DNA from: Ignelater luminosus | Taxonomy: Eukaryota; Arthropoda; Insecta; Coleoptera; Elateridae | Assembly (NCBI GenBank): GCA_011009095.1 | Contig: VTPC01090704.1 | Location: forward strand, 199,376 to 263,375 | DNA: 64,000 nt | Direction of reading: 5' to 3' | The notes under the pieces: model-generated | What the model saw: the letters and a program-made list of their open reading frames with translations, nothing else | The model's database searches: none | What the model was told of the DNA's origin: nothing | Shown: positions 11,449 through 20,894 of the stretch, one piece after another | How positions within the stretch are numbered: position 1 is the first letter of the stretch | Layout of the letters: every line of letters starts with the position of its first letter | Position numbers and translations under genes: made by a program

Positions 11449-12516
11449 TTATATTTTTTTTATCCTTATTTTGGATTTACTATCTTTCTTAAATATTTTA
11501 TACCTCGATTCCTTATTTTTCTTTCTAGTCTTATTTTTAGATTTTCTTTTGACTTTGATCCCCTCCAACCTTTTATTTTCCATTGTCATCTTCATTTTGT
11601 TTCTTCTTTCCGTTTTTCTTATTTTTCTTAGTTTATTCTGCCAGTTAATAGTACATTTCAATTTTCCTTCATTATTATTATTATTTTGATAAAATTGTTC
11701 TTTTTGGTAATTAGTCTTTATCTTATTTTTCAGGTTTCTATCTCTGATTGGTGAACTGTTAATTCTTTCTTTTGGATTTATTTGTTTGTGGTTTACTGAG
11801 AATTTTGCCATATTTTGAATCCCGCTATCTAATATACAATAATGTCTTAGTCCATGATTACCTGCTGTTGATTTCTCTTCAACATTTTTGTTTATTTTTT
11901 CTAATTCTATTTTCACATTCTGCTGGTAGTTTTGTTGTGCTTTTTCTTGCTCCTTAATTTTCTCATTTATATCTGCATCCCTTATTTGTAACATGTTGAT
12001 AATTTCTTCTTGGTGTCTTTCTATTTTCCTACGCATTTCATTCTGACATTCATCTATCTTATTATTCACCTCTTCTTGTATTTCACCTCTCATGTTTTTA
12101 ACAATATTATCCCATCTATTCTCATGATCTTCAAATTTTCTTTTAATTTCTTCAAATCTTTTCTCTTGATTATGATTGATTTCTTCAAATCTTTTAGTAT
12201 TATCTTGTTTAATCTCTTCTAATCTTTTAGTTTGGTCTTCTATTCTTTTAGTTTGGTCTTCAAATCTTTTAGTTTGGTCTTCAAATCTTTTATCTTGGTC
12301 TTGTTTCATTTCTATTAATATTTTAAGTAAATCTGGTTGTTGTCTTATTTCTTTTTGCTCTTTATCTCCCTTTTCAACATCTCCCATGGTCTCCTCCATA
12401 CTTGTACTTTCTTCTTTCATCTGTTCAATTTCAATATTTTCTTCCTCTCTTTTGTCCCTTTTTCTACTATCTACCGATTTACCTCGCTTTGACATCTTTC
12501 CACTATGAACAGACAA
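11449..12516 (-). CDS. Coiled-coil, lysine-rich Gag-like protein of the LTR element
   Basis: This is an uninterrupted frame of 355 codons, the only one in the element. Translation may start at residue 1 or at the second Met (MSKRGK, residue 8). The N-terminal 60 residues are charged. Residues of about 70-150 hold a repeated unit of the form DQTKRFE or DQTKRIE, extending into KRFEEI repeats, as in a long parallel coiled coil. Residues 150-220 continue as helical, Glu/Lys-rich sequence. The last 130 residues are very rich in Lys, Arg and Asn. Gypsy-type Gag proteins of insects often begin with such a coiled coil, so I infer a shortened Gag that could self-assemble and bind nucleic acid through its basic tail. 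No CCHC zinc knuckle and no protease motif are present. Part of the basic tail could simply be AT-rich sequence that stays open by composition. Confidence 0.7.
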   Translation of the reverse strand: MSVHSGKMSKRGKSVDSRKRDKREEENIEIEQMKEESTSMEETMGDVEKGDKEQKEIRQQPDLLKILIEMKQDQDKRFEDQTKRFEDQTKRIEDQTKRLEEIKQDNTKRFEEINHNQEKRFEEIKRKFEDHENRWDNIVKNMRGEIQEEVNNKIDECQNEMRRKIERHQEEIINMLQIRDADINEKIKEQEKAQQNYQQNVKIELEKINKNVEEKSTAGNHGLRHYCILDSGIQNMAKFSVNHKQINPKERINSSPIRDRNLKNKIKTNYQKEQFYQNNNNNEGKLKCTINWQNKLRKIRKTERRNKMKMTMENKRLEGIKVKRKSKNKTRKKNKESRYKIFKKDSKSKIRIKKI

Positions 12517-12555
12517 GTAACAAAATGATAATTATGTCTTTTATTTAACTTGCCC

Positions 12556-12573
12556 TACCACGTTGGGACGCCA
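12556..12573 (-). other. Primer-binding site
   Basis: The minus strand reads TGGCGTCCCAACGTGGTA, starting 13 bp inside the 5' LTR. It opens with TGG, the complement of a tRNA CCA end, and resembles the common insect Gypsy form TGGCGCCCAACGTGG. The tRNA used cannot be named with certainty. Confidence 0.7.
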
Positions 12574-12586
12574 ATTTTTTATGTTA

Positions 12587-12787
12587 TGATATGGAGAGCT
12601 CTTTTTCTCAGGGTCCTTATTTTTCTTCGTGTGGTTCTTAATTTTTTTATTAAAACGCTATTTTTCTTGACAATATTAATTTATTTTTTTTACTGTCATT
12701 ACATTTATCAAACAAAAAACAAAATTTTTTTTTATACCCTCTTTTTTTATCATTTTCAAATATCACTACATTTTTAATATCATCACA
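12587..12787 (-). repeat. 5' LTR (201 bp)
   Basis: It shares its whole length with 10145-10375 apart from small differences. Its outer edge is followed by the ATAT target duplication at 12788-12791. The promoter should lie here, but no clear TATA box can be told apart from the AT-rich background. Confidence 0.85.
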
Positions 12788-12791
12788 ATAT

Positions 12792-14167
12792 GTATTTTAA
12801 AAATAAGATCAAAAATCATGAATAAAAAGGGGCGCTAATAAAATCTAGTACAAAACACAATCTAATCAGGTAAGTATCTCAAATAGTAACTAATACAAAT
12901 CCAAATATAAATGCGAAGAAATCTTTGTTCAAGTTCAAATGCAATATCTAAATGCAGGAATTGTATTTACTATACTGTCAAGAATTAGGTTATTTTATCC
13001 AGAAGGTGCATGAAACCAGAAGTCAATAAAGATATATTTAACTGTACAGCAAGTGTCGAACAATCATTGTGTGTCACAATAATGCAAAATCTTGTTTGAG
13101 AAACAATTAATATTAAAAAATTCAAGGTAATAAGTATAATAACTTAAACTGTTTTGAGGCTTAGGTGGAAGCAACTGTTTGTACCTCTACATTCGCCATT
13201 GCTCTACCAATATGAATATTATTTTTGTTTACTATTTTTATGCTCTCATAAGTCAAAAGTAGAAAGACCTTGAGAAAAATTTTGTGAAATGATTGACAAT
13301 AAGCCAGTAACATGCTTCTTCTTGAAAAATAAAACTTAAGCAAATGGAGTGTAAAATGCAATAAATTTTAATTGAAACCTAGTAATAAATAAACAAGAGG
13401 GATAAATAAAAAATAAATACAATTTAAGCTTATCTATGTTTCAAATTAAACATTCTATTTCTTTCTTTGTAGTTATTATTATCAGTAGTTTATGCGTCTT
13501 AAAAACTTTAGTAAATATATAGCTAATTCCCACACGTACATAAAATAGTATTTATTAAATAATAGTAATTGTTGCTTTGGAACGGTTACACTTACTTTAA
13601 TCATAACGGGATTATTTTCGATATTCACACGATCGTTTTCAACAATGCGAGAACGAATACAAACATCCTAAAAGTTATTCGCTTATTAAACGGTATGCTA
13701 ACTATGAGAATATTACATTTTTGTATCCAGATAAATTGTTTATATCTGTGAAACGGTTAGTTAAATTACGGTAAGTATTTGTTATTAGTGCGTCTTGTAA
13801 TTTACAATAATTGTTCCAAAACATTTAATTTGTTGCTATATTTTTACACGCTCTGGATTTTTATTGTTATTTTCTTTCTGTTATTACGATTTTTGACTGT
13901 AACCTGTTATTATTGTGAAAACTTTAAAGGTTGCACACTCGAAATTTGTTTCTGAAATAAATATGAAGAAACAAAAATATAATGAATATTCAGCATTTAA
14001 ACTAATATTTTAATTTAAAAAAACTAAAAAAAAAAGAAATTTTTATTTATTAGCTAGATTCACTTTGAATACTCTGAAAGTGGACGAGTTTTTGTAGTTA
14101 ACTTCTCCCAAAAAGAAAACTCAGCTAGAAAACGAAATGTAGGTGATGATGCCATAAAAACTAAATA
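12792..14167. other. AT-rich stretch without a supported gene
   Basis: No recognisable gene, RNA or bounded repeat is seen. Short frames at 13161-13361 and 13569-13751 have no known motif. Confidence 0.5.
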
Positions 14168-14400
14168 CGAGGCTTGCTGGGAAAATTTCTACAAATGGTT
14201 AAGAAAAAACACAGATACAATTTAGTAAATGGCTTTATTGTTTTTCAAAATATTCGTCCTTAGCATCAATACACTTTTGAATACGCTCAAACCAATTTTC
14301 GAAGCATTTTTTCCAATCTGAAGCTGGTACCTCAGAAACCAGTTGCCTAAATGCCTCAACGGGTGCTTAAGGCGAAGAATGACGCTCACCACGCATCTTG
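14168..14400 (-). mobile_element. Mariner fragment (3' end only)
   Basis: It starts at a TA followed by CGAGGCTTGCTGGGAAAATT, a mariner terminus. The following 200 bp match, in reverse orientation, the right end of the mariner at 43947-44918, including the non-coding run ending TTTAGTAAATGGC. Homology fades near 14400 and no second terminus is seen, so only about 230 bp of the element remain. Confidence 0.75.
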
Positions 14401-14405
14401 TGTTG
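14235..14405 (-). pseudogene. Mariner transposase C-terminal remnant
   Basis: The minus strand reads a fragment with VEAFRQLV, then SDWKKCFENWFERIQKCIDA and a final EYFEKQ before the stop at 14235-14237. This is the C-terminal tail of mariner transposases of the same lineage as the copies at 43947-44918 and 56821-58115. Upstream of VEAF there is an in-frame TAA, and recognisable sequence stops within about 20 codons. All catalytic residues are missing. Confidence 0.75.
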
Positions 14406-16044
14406 GATTGTCGGAAACAGACAAATATGATGAGATGTCGATTTCTGTTTACTTCATATTTTTCCATTTTAAATTTTTTTATGTCTTCTAATTTCACTAA
14501 TTCTTTTGTTTTGTCTTGGACTTAAGCCGTTTCTTATTGTCTTTTCGTCATTTAGCTGTTATCCTCCCAATTCCACACCAAACCAATTTTATTCAAATGA
14601 CAAGGAGTAGTTTAGTTTCTTCGCGCCTGACTGCTTGAGTTTACCTTAAAATGCTTTTCCTCCAATTCAGTCTAAATGCAAATCGAAGCAGAAAATTTTC
14701 AAAATAGAAGAAATTCCTAATCTTTTTAACAATAAAATAACCTTAACAAAGACAGTAATACCGTTTAGCCCAACCTCAATAATAGCCACTAACAAAAACC
14801 TTCCAGAAAGACAATTATTCGGGGAATCAATAGAATTTGAGAGTGATATAAAGGAAGAGTAGAATTACAAAATTGTGAATAAGAAAAAAGCAGTCACATA
14901 TTAGAGACGAGGTTATAAGTGATTGAGATCAACAAAAATGATTGGTTTAATAATAATAAGCATAAGAAGTATTAGTACAGAATTAGAGCTTATTACGAAA
15001 TTTGGCAACAATATAATATATGTTAGTTGGGCTTGGGACCGCAAACAGAATTCATAAAAAGATTCGAAACTCCATTAGAACAACTTTAGCTTGGTTACAA
15101 TGGCGAAACACATTAAAAGAAGTATTTGCGGAATTATCATAACAATAAGTTAGTAGATTTCAACGTAAAACGTGTTTTCAAATAAACAATTCAAAAATTT
15201 TGCATGAGAGTGAAAATTACATGGTTCTTGCGACAGAATAATTGAACAACATTGTAAACCACTGATAACTACAATTATATTTTCAGTTTCATTTGCAATT
15301 TTATTAGTAGTAAATGTTACATGTCATATACAATGTAATTGGAATTTTGGTCCATCAGAAATCTGTTCAAAATACTTTATTCCTATAACAGGTAAACAAA
15401 AGATAAAAGCACAATAGGTTCGATTTTAATAATACGCTTAGTATTTTTGCAAATTATAGTTCAAGCAGGAAATGAAGCGCGGTACCCTAATATCATGACA
15501 CGTGTTTTGAAAAAAAAGGAGGTTTAATAATTACATATTTTGCGGGCAGTAAGTTGTTCCTAAGTGTTGATCCGTTAAAATGCGAAACAAAGAGTTGTTA
15601 GGTATTTTAATGTTATGAAGGGTATAACCATCTATTATTAAAATTTATTTTTATGGAGGAATAAAAGGACTACATTTGGATATTAAAAAATTGATAAAAA
15701 AGTTTTTAAACCTTGAAATTTAGATGATGGGGTATTCTCTGAAATGATTTTTGAGTTTTTTTTTAATTTTTCTAATAGGCTAATCTTATGACGTAGGGAC
15801 ATTAATTGCCTTTTAACTATATTAGGAAAATTACCTAATTCTTATTAATTGAAGTGTAACCGTATTAACAATAACAAGGAAGGAATACGACAACCTATAT
15901 GTTTCTCATTTTTTCTATTTAGTAGTATCAACAAGCTTTCTAATGGTATTAAGAATTTACTTAATTCTCTGTTGCAAGGAAAGGATCACAAAATCTTGTT
16001 AGGAACATTGGAAATCTATTGATAACTCAATAACATAAGTACAT
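14401..16044. other. AT-rich stretch without a supported gene
   Basis: Nothing recognisable is seen on either strand. The open frames present are short and without motifs. Confidence 0.5.
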
Positions 16045-16590
16045 GAAGATTTTAATTATATTGGTAATGGTATGGCCAAAACACAATCTGGACAGGATGA
16101 TCTGTTTGCAACGTTTTAAATTATCTGGGTATCTACTTTTCCCAACTCTGGGTTTAATTTCTTTTAGTTTGTAGATATAACCATTCCAGTCGTGTCGTCA
16201 TTGCTCTAATTGTTATTCTATTTTTCCACATATTGCGCAGGTTTTGATTTCCATTCCTTTGGTTTGAACGCCTTATCGACATTTTTATTTTTTTAAGTAT
16301 CCAAGCGACTAGGGATTCAGCAAAATACAATATAGTAACCGTTGTCAGCAAGAACATTAATGAAAGCCACAATGCTTTGAATTATTCTACCACTGTTAAA
16401 GGTTTTCGAAAAAGCATCTATAGCATTTTTATAGGAGGGCTTGCCGAATAGCTAAAAGTTCAGCTGCAAATATAGTAAGATGAGGCTTAAATGACAAAGC
16501 AGAGGGCTTGGTTCCTACCAAAAAGGCACATCCAATACCTTCTGGAGTTTTCATGTCTGTTTACATAAATCGATAGTCTGTAACGTTCAC
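16045..16590 (-). pseudogene. Non-LTR retrotransposon remnant: RNase H domain and C-terminal tail
   Basis: On the minus strand, near 16590-16430, a degenerate RNase H start is readable: KTPEGIGCAFLVGTKPSALS, then LTIFAAELLAIRQALL. These match the first-strand Asp region and the AELxAI block of retroelement RNase H domains of the Jockey/R1/I group. Downstream, in shifted frames, come EWKSKPAQ, then KLKEIKPRVGK, and finally LSRLCFGHT, which corresponds to the RLRIGHT motif that closes many of these ORFs. Several frameshifts and stops separate the pieces. RNase H degrades the RNA strand during reverse transcription. Here it is only a fossil. Confidence 0.7.
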
Positions 16591-17548
16591 TTTTTTCTCT
16601 TGTTGGAGAGGATTTTTGGTATTTTGTATTTGAGGTCGTATGGATAGCTATGGTTATCTTCTATTAGTTTCTTTACATTATTGATATCAATTAGCGGGTT
16701 GACGAAATCTTTAATTATTTATTATTTCAAGCGGGACACAGGCTATGACTGTTTTCATTTTATTTTATTTTTTTATTGCAGGGAAATAAACTGTTTGTTG
16801 GCACTGCTAATTAGTTGTTATCAATTTTAGATCGGTTAGCAAATTGACAACGATCTCTGGTCATGTTAATCTATGATTGATTAGTTGTAGCTTAAGAATC
16901 TTCTTATTAATATATTTAGAATTTTCTTTTGCATCTTAAGTTGTGAAATTTTTGAAAATGTAGGCAAGTAAAGCTAGTCGATATTAATTTTTTACTTTTA
17001 TCTATTTCGTTTGAAGTTATCTGCTGTAGAGATGAACTTTATTTATTTGGGCTTAATTATTTGATTAGGTTTTGGTTGGAAGTAAATCGAATTAAGAGAT
17101 TTTATCGTACCAGCTTATTTGTGAACCTTGTTGGTTTATTTTCATTAATTTGACTAGTGGTTAAGTTTTCTAATACTGGCAATTTGCTATTTTTGTTATT
17201 TGATTTAATTTTTTTAGTATTTCCAGTCTTATGAGATTAGATGAGTGGTGTGAGTTGATAAGACTTAAACCTTTTTCTTCAAATGTATTTTATATTATCA
17301 TACAAGATAAAATATTATTATTTTAATGCTATTTTGCATTAGTAAATTTGCTATTTGCAAAAAGTTTATTGCAATTATTTAAAATTTAAAATCATTAAAT
17401 TTTGTTGATTGTGATTTTTATTTATTAATTTTTGAATTTGTTCGTTGCTGTGGATTTTTGTGTTTTTTTTTTGTAAAAAGCACTGACGCCCTTTTCTTAG
17501 TTGGTTTTTTTAAATATATGTATTAACTATTCTATGTGTTTTATTGTA
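16591..17548. other. AT-rich stretch, T-rich plus strand
   Basis: No gene is seen. The part at 16600-16740 may still be a degraded linker of the adjacent non-LTR remnant. The remainder is AT-rich with many T runs on the plus strand. Confidence 0.45.
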
Positions 17549-17550
17549 TA

Positions 17551-17581
17551 TACGAGGTATGTGAGAAAAGTAATGAGACTG
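17551..17581 (+). repeat. Mariner terminal inverted repeat, transposase 3' side
   Basis: It begins TACGAGGTATGTGAGAAAAG and matches the reverse complement of 18836-18866 at 30 of 31 positions. Confidence 0.9.
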
Positions 17582-17611
17582 ATTTCATACTAACCAAAGT
17601 TTTTATTTTTT

Positions 17612-18685
17612 TCAAACAACAATGTTATCCCCTTCAAAGTAGTTCCCTTGGGCAGCTATACACCGGCGGAGTCGTTGTTCCCACTCTTGGTAGCAGCGCT
17701 GGAAGTCTTCAACTGGTATGGCTTTTAACTGGTCGGTCACAGTCTTTTGAATGTTTTCCAGAGTTCCAAAACGACGTCCTTTTAGGACATGTTTCAATTT
17801 CGGGAAAAGGAAAAAGTCACAAGGACTCAAATCAGGTGAATAGGGGGGATGAGAAACAACAGTAATGCGTTTTGAGGTCAAAAATTCACCGATGGAAATT
17901 GCTGTGTGACACGGAGCATTGTCATGATGAAGCATCCACTTGTCTGCAATGTCTGGTCTCACACGAATCACTCTTTTCCTGAGCTTTTCAAGGACACTTT
18001 TATAAAACACTTTGTTGACAGTTTGTCCTGGTGGAACAAATTCTTTGTGCACGATACTCTTACTGTCAAAAAAACAAATCAGCATGGTCTTGATCTTTGA
18101 TTTGCTCATTCGACATTTCTTCGGCCGAGGAGATGACGGAGTGTGCCACTCTTCGTTTTGCCGCTTTGTTTCAGGATCGTACTCAAATATCCAGGATTCA
18201 TCACCTGTGATCACAAAATTGAAGAATTCTTGGTCATTGGTAATCCACTCAAGATCAACGCACACGTTTTTTTGAATGTTCTTCTGTTCAGTTGTGAGGT
18301 TTTTCGGCACCATTTTGGCACAAATCTTTCGCATGTTCAAATTGTCTGTCAAAGTTTGATGCACGGTGAAAGTGTTTAAATTTAACTGTTCACTCATCAT
18401 CCTTATTGTTAAACGACGGTCTGATCTCACAAGAGCCCTCACACGTTCAACGTTTTCGTCAGTTTTTGAAGTTGAAGGTCTCCCTGAGCGAGGTTCATCT
18501 TCAACGTGTTCTCGGCCGTCCAAAAATGATTTGTGCCAGCGGAAAACTTGTGCTCTTGATAAGCACTGTTCCCCATAGACCTGTTTCAACTTTTCAAAAG
18601 TCACACTCGCGGATTCACCAAGTTTAACACAAAACTTTATTGCACAACGTTGCTCTAAATTCCGATGCTCCACTCTGTAACACAC
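17612..18685 (-). CDS. Mariner transposase, full length (DD34D)
   Basis: This 357-residue protein catalyses cut-and-paste transposition at TA sites. Mariner transposases are usually about 340-360 residues, so the length is complete. The N-terminal paired-type DNA-binding region spans roughly residues 10-120: a first HTH ends in SRAQVFRWHKSF, the linker hook is GRPSTS (68-73), and a second HTH is centred on RRLTIRMMSEQL. The linker motif VPKNLT at 126-131 stands for the family WVPHEL. The catalytic triad is D162 (in TGDESW), D255 (in HHDNAPCH) and D290 (in YSPDLSPCDFF), with 34 residues between the last two. The C-terminus ends GNYFEGDN. The first Met fits the usual start, a few residues before LEQR. 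I infer a lineage close to the mariner-derived GVQW3-type sequences. Sequence integrity suggests recent activity, but expression cannot be seen. Confidence 0.93.
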   Translation of the reverse strand: MCYRVEHRNLEQRCAIKFCVKLGESASVTFEKLKQVYGEQCLSRAQVFRWHKSFLDGREHVEDEPRSGRPSTSKTDENVERVRALVRSDRRLTIRMMSEQLNLNTFTVHQTLTDNLNMRKICAKMVPKNLTTEQKNIQKNVCVDLEWITNDQEFFNFVITGDESWIFEYDPETKRQNEEWHTPSSPRPKKCRMSKSKIKTMLICFFDSKSIVHKEFVPPGQTVNKVFYKSVLEKLRKRVIRVRPDIADKWMLHHDNAPCHTAISIGEFLTSKRITVVSHPPYSPDLSPCDFFLFPKLKHVLKGRRFGTLENIQKTVTDQLKAIPVEDFQRCYQEWEQRLRRCIAAQGNYFEGDNIVV

Positions 18686-18835
18686 AACAAAAACACAACT
18701 TCACTGATGGCGCTGTCAAAAATAATGTGTTAGCTGTACGGAGTTGTAACTCGGACTGAGGAAGTGGAAGCGATAAACAAACCGGTTTAGCACAGGCCGG
18801 TAGACACAACGTTGCCAGATCTCCCGCAATGTTGC

Positions 18836-18866
18836 CAGTCTCATTACTTTTCTCACACACCTCGTA
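18836..18866 (-). repeat. Mariner terminal inverted repeat, transposase 5' side
   Basis: Read on the minus strand it begins TACGAGGTGTGTGAGAAAAG. It lies about 150 bp upstream of the transposase start. Confidence 0.9.
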
Positions 18867-18868
18867 TA

Positions 18869-19541
18869 ACTTTCTTATCCTACGCTCAAGGTGCCCACTG
18901 AGACTAGATGACCTAAGACCAAAAAGGATCTTAGCCTAAATGTAAGTTCCTGTACTGCAAAGTTATTACGTTACAAGTCATGATAAGTATTTTGGAGTTC
19001 TCTAAACAGTTCTATAAACTGGGAACGTGTTTGTTACATTTATTCAGGTTGGCAGCAATAAAAACGCGATGACGACTCCAAAGAGGTGCCTTACTCACAC
19101 TCACTGAAACAATATTTGTCTAAGTTTGGTATATCTAGCATTTTCCGTAACTCAGATAATCTGACAGTTATAGGTTTAAATATAGTTTGTCTTAGGCTAG
19201 TCGCTATTGTTGTATGCGTACGTATCTAAGGTTATGAAACAGTAGTTAACAAAGCTCGTACTGTAAAAAAACTATAGAAACCAACTAAGAATTAAAGAAA
19301 TTCATATTAAAATCATTTTAATAATCTAAGATCATTTAATAACTACAAAAATACAAAAGAGATAGGTATTTACAATAAAGAAACTTTTCAGTAATTCTAA
19401 ATTATTTAACTCGAAGATTCTACAATTTAATTTTACATTTACAATAAACGTTCAAATAAAACGCCTTCCTGAGTCAAACACTAGCCCAGACAATTGTAAA
19501 ATCCTTGTCAAACATTTCTTAATATAAGAAGAACGTCAGAG
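18869..19541. other. Stretch without a supported gene
   Basis: No gene is seen. Near 19445-19490 the sequence GTTCAAATAAAACGCCTTCC with a following GAGTC resembles the TIR core at 5574-5613, and could be the decayed 3' end of the transposon remnant at 19542-19880. Confidence 0.4.
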
Positions 19542-19880
19542 TTAGAGCTTGGATAATTTTTTTCTGAGCTCTTCCAACGTATGCGCCCTCGTTTCTTCGT
19601 GGCGATAAATAACGTTTTTAGTATGCCCCATAAAAGTAAGTCATTTACCGATAAATCAGGCGACCTTGGCAGCCAGCTGATCCTGCCTCTATGACTTGTT
19701 AAGCAGTTTCATGAGCGAAGCCATCTCCATAACCTTTTCGCAGAAATCCATTCTTCTCATTTGATCTTCAGGAAATAATATTGTTGAGTTTTTTAATTTA
19801 TAATTGTCTTCTTTTAAAATTTTGCAAACAGTATCTTTGCTAATATCTAAAACCTCACCAACTTGCCTAATTGCAGTACG
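19542..19880 (-). pseudogene. DUF4817-type transposase remnant, internally deleted
   Basis: Read from right to left, the minus strand first gives an HTH-like stretch (LRTAIRQVGEVLDISKDTVC, then KILKEDNYKL) and FCEKVME. These correspond to the second DNA-binding helices and the linker of HTH-type insect transposases. It then jumps to PARSPDLSVNDLLLWGILKN, a variant of the ARSPDLxxxDFFLWG motif around the last catalytic acidic residue, followed by LEELRKKL. The middle of the catalytic domain, with the first catalytic residues, is missing. It is the same broad family as 6591-7015 but retains a different part. Its 5' end abuts the pogo-like terminus at 19879. Confidence 0.7.
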
Positions 19881-19906
19881 TAGGGGAAGGTCGGATAACC
19901 CCGGAC
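19879..19906 (+). repeat. Pogo-like terminal repeat
   Basis: It contains TCGGATAACCCCGGACA and sits directly beside a TA (19877-19878) and the adjoining transposase remnant. The partner repeat was not found. Confidence 0.55.
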
Positions 19907-20107
19907 ACTTAAATGAATTGCAAATAAAAATACAGTAAACAAATTTTTTGTCTTTATTTTAATTTCAAAGTCAACTAGAAACTTTTTCAAACATATTAAT
20001 TAAAAATTAGTAATCATAACAAAATTTTTTAACGAAATATATTAAAAATACTTTGGCCTTAATTTCTTGGCAACATAGAAGATGGCGGGTAGCTCCGGAC
20101 ATAGTAA

Positions 20108-20263
20108 TCAATGGTGGCCCAATCTTTTTTTGGCCTTACAAATATCACAATAATAATAAATATCTGAAGAATCTATATAAACACAATCTTCATGGGCCCA
20201 GTCTTTGCATTCATAGCACTGAATCCAGTCTTATTCAAAAGTTTCTCCACATTTGATACACTC
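20108..20263 (-). pseudogene. PHD-like zinc finger from a pogo-type transposase
   Basis: On the minus strand the frame reads CIKCGETFE, an in-frame stop, then DWIQCYECKDWAHEDC, a short acidic linker, YYYCDICK and a stop. The spacing C-x2-C, C-x2-C, H-x2-C, C-x2-C is that of a C4HC3 PHD finger. Insect pogo/Jerky-like transposases often carry such a finger at their C-terminus, where it is thought to mediate protein or chromatin contacts. The DDE domain that should precede it is not recognisable upstream. The in-frame TAA after the first CxxC shows that the copy is dead. Confidence 0.65.
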
Positions 20264-20300
20264 GGTCTCTTATAAAACTCTGGACATGCAAATCCCTCTG

Positions 20301-20691
20301 CTCATCTGGGAATGCAAAGTACAACCTCAATGAACTCCGTTTTGTTACATTTTCTTTAAACTTTGGCGGCCATTTTGACTATGTTCCTAGTAGCCTAAGA
20401 TAAACTGTATATTCGATCTTCTTGAAGATCATTCGTCCAAATGATTGTCTTATATAGGTGATGGTTTGGATGCATTGGCTACGCTTTTGTCCTAGACCAA
20501 TATACCATCTGTAAATATTCAACTATACTGCAAAAATAAGTGCAAGTAGTCTAAATACTATAATTTCAAAGTAAAACAATGATAAAACATTCCACCATTC
20601 AACATCGTCTCGCCTTTTGAACACAGTGATTATTGTGCAGTAAATCTCTGTCTTACTTGAGCGAATGCTATTTAAACTCTTTGCAATCGTT
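20301..20691. other. Stretch without a supported gene
   Basis: No frame or motif is recognisable. It may hold further decayed sequence of either neighbouring element. Confidence 0.4.
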
Positions 20692-20894
20692 ATTGTTTGT
20701 ATAAGATTTCGGTGGCAACCCGTATAAGTAACAGTTTATCAAATCTAAGAGGCAGTGGTTCTATATCACACTCATAACAGATAGACTTCGAGAGACTAAT
20801 TCAAAAAGCGCCTATAGCTAATTCTAGGCCATTATAGTGGATCAATTCCAGAGGGGCTAAGGCCGACTGTCACTTCACCAGCTTTAAAACATCT

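Larger units (their letters stand above)
10145..12787 (-). mobile_element. Short non-autonomous LTR retrotransposon, complete
   Basis: Two direct repeats (10145-10375 and 12587-12787) begin TGATATGGAGAGC and end ATCATCACA on the plus strand, so they obey the TG...CA rule. Both outer flanks carry the same 4 bp, ATAT (10141-10144 and 12788-12791), as expected for a target-site duplication of a Gypsy-type integrase. Read on the minus strand, the order is 5' LTR, a primer-binding site starting TGGCGTCCCAACGTGG, one 355-codon ORF, about 1 kb of AT-rich non-coding DNA, the polypurine tract GGAGGGGAAA, then the 3' LTR. No protease, reverse transcriptase or integrase is present. The 2.6-kb element would depend on proteins from an autonomous relative. 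Confidence 0.85.
17551..18866 (-). mobile_element. Complete mariner transposon, possibly intact
   Basis: The element of about 1,316 bp is bounded by TA dinucleotides and by 31-bp inverted repeats that differ at one position. It holds a single uninterrupted transposase frame on the minus strand. It is the best-preserved element in the window: no stop, frameshift or catalytic substitution is visible. Because TATA runs flank it, the exact edge is ambiguous by one TA unit. Confidence 0.92.
19879..20300 (-). mobile_element. Pogo-like DNA transposon remnant
   Basis: The left edge carries GGGGAAGGTCGGATAACCCC followed by GGACA, a terminal repeat of the kind found in insect pogo/Tigger-like elements, next to a TA. 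A PHD-like zinc finger typical of the C-terminus of such transposases lies 200 bp inside. No catalytic domain is recognisable beyond 20300, so only the 3' part of the element remains. Confidence 0.6.

Noticed and set aside
12176..12508. 110-codon plus-strand frame with Leu/Ser repeats
   Set aside because: It is the antisense of the coiled-coil repeats in the Gag-like ORF at 11449-12516.
17906..18627. Several short plus-strand frames
   Set aside because: All are antisense to the intact mariner transposase.
20053..20256. 67-codon plus-strand frame
   Set aside because: It is antisense to the PHD-like finger, whose Cys/His spacing makes the minus strand the coding one.
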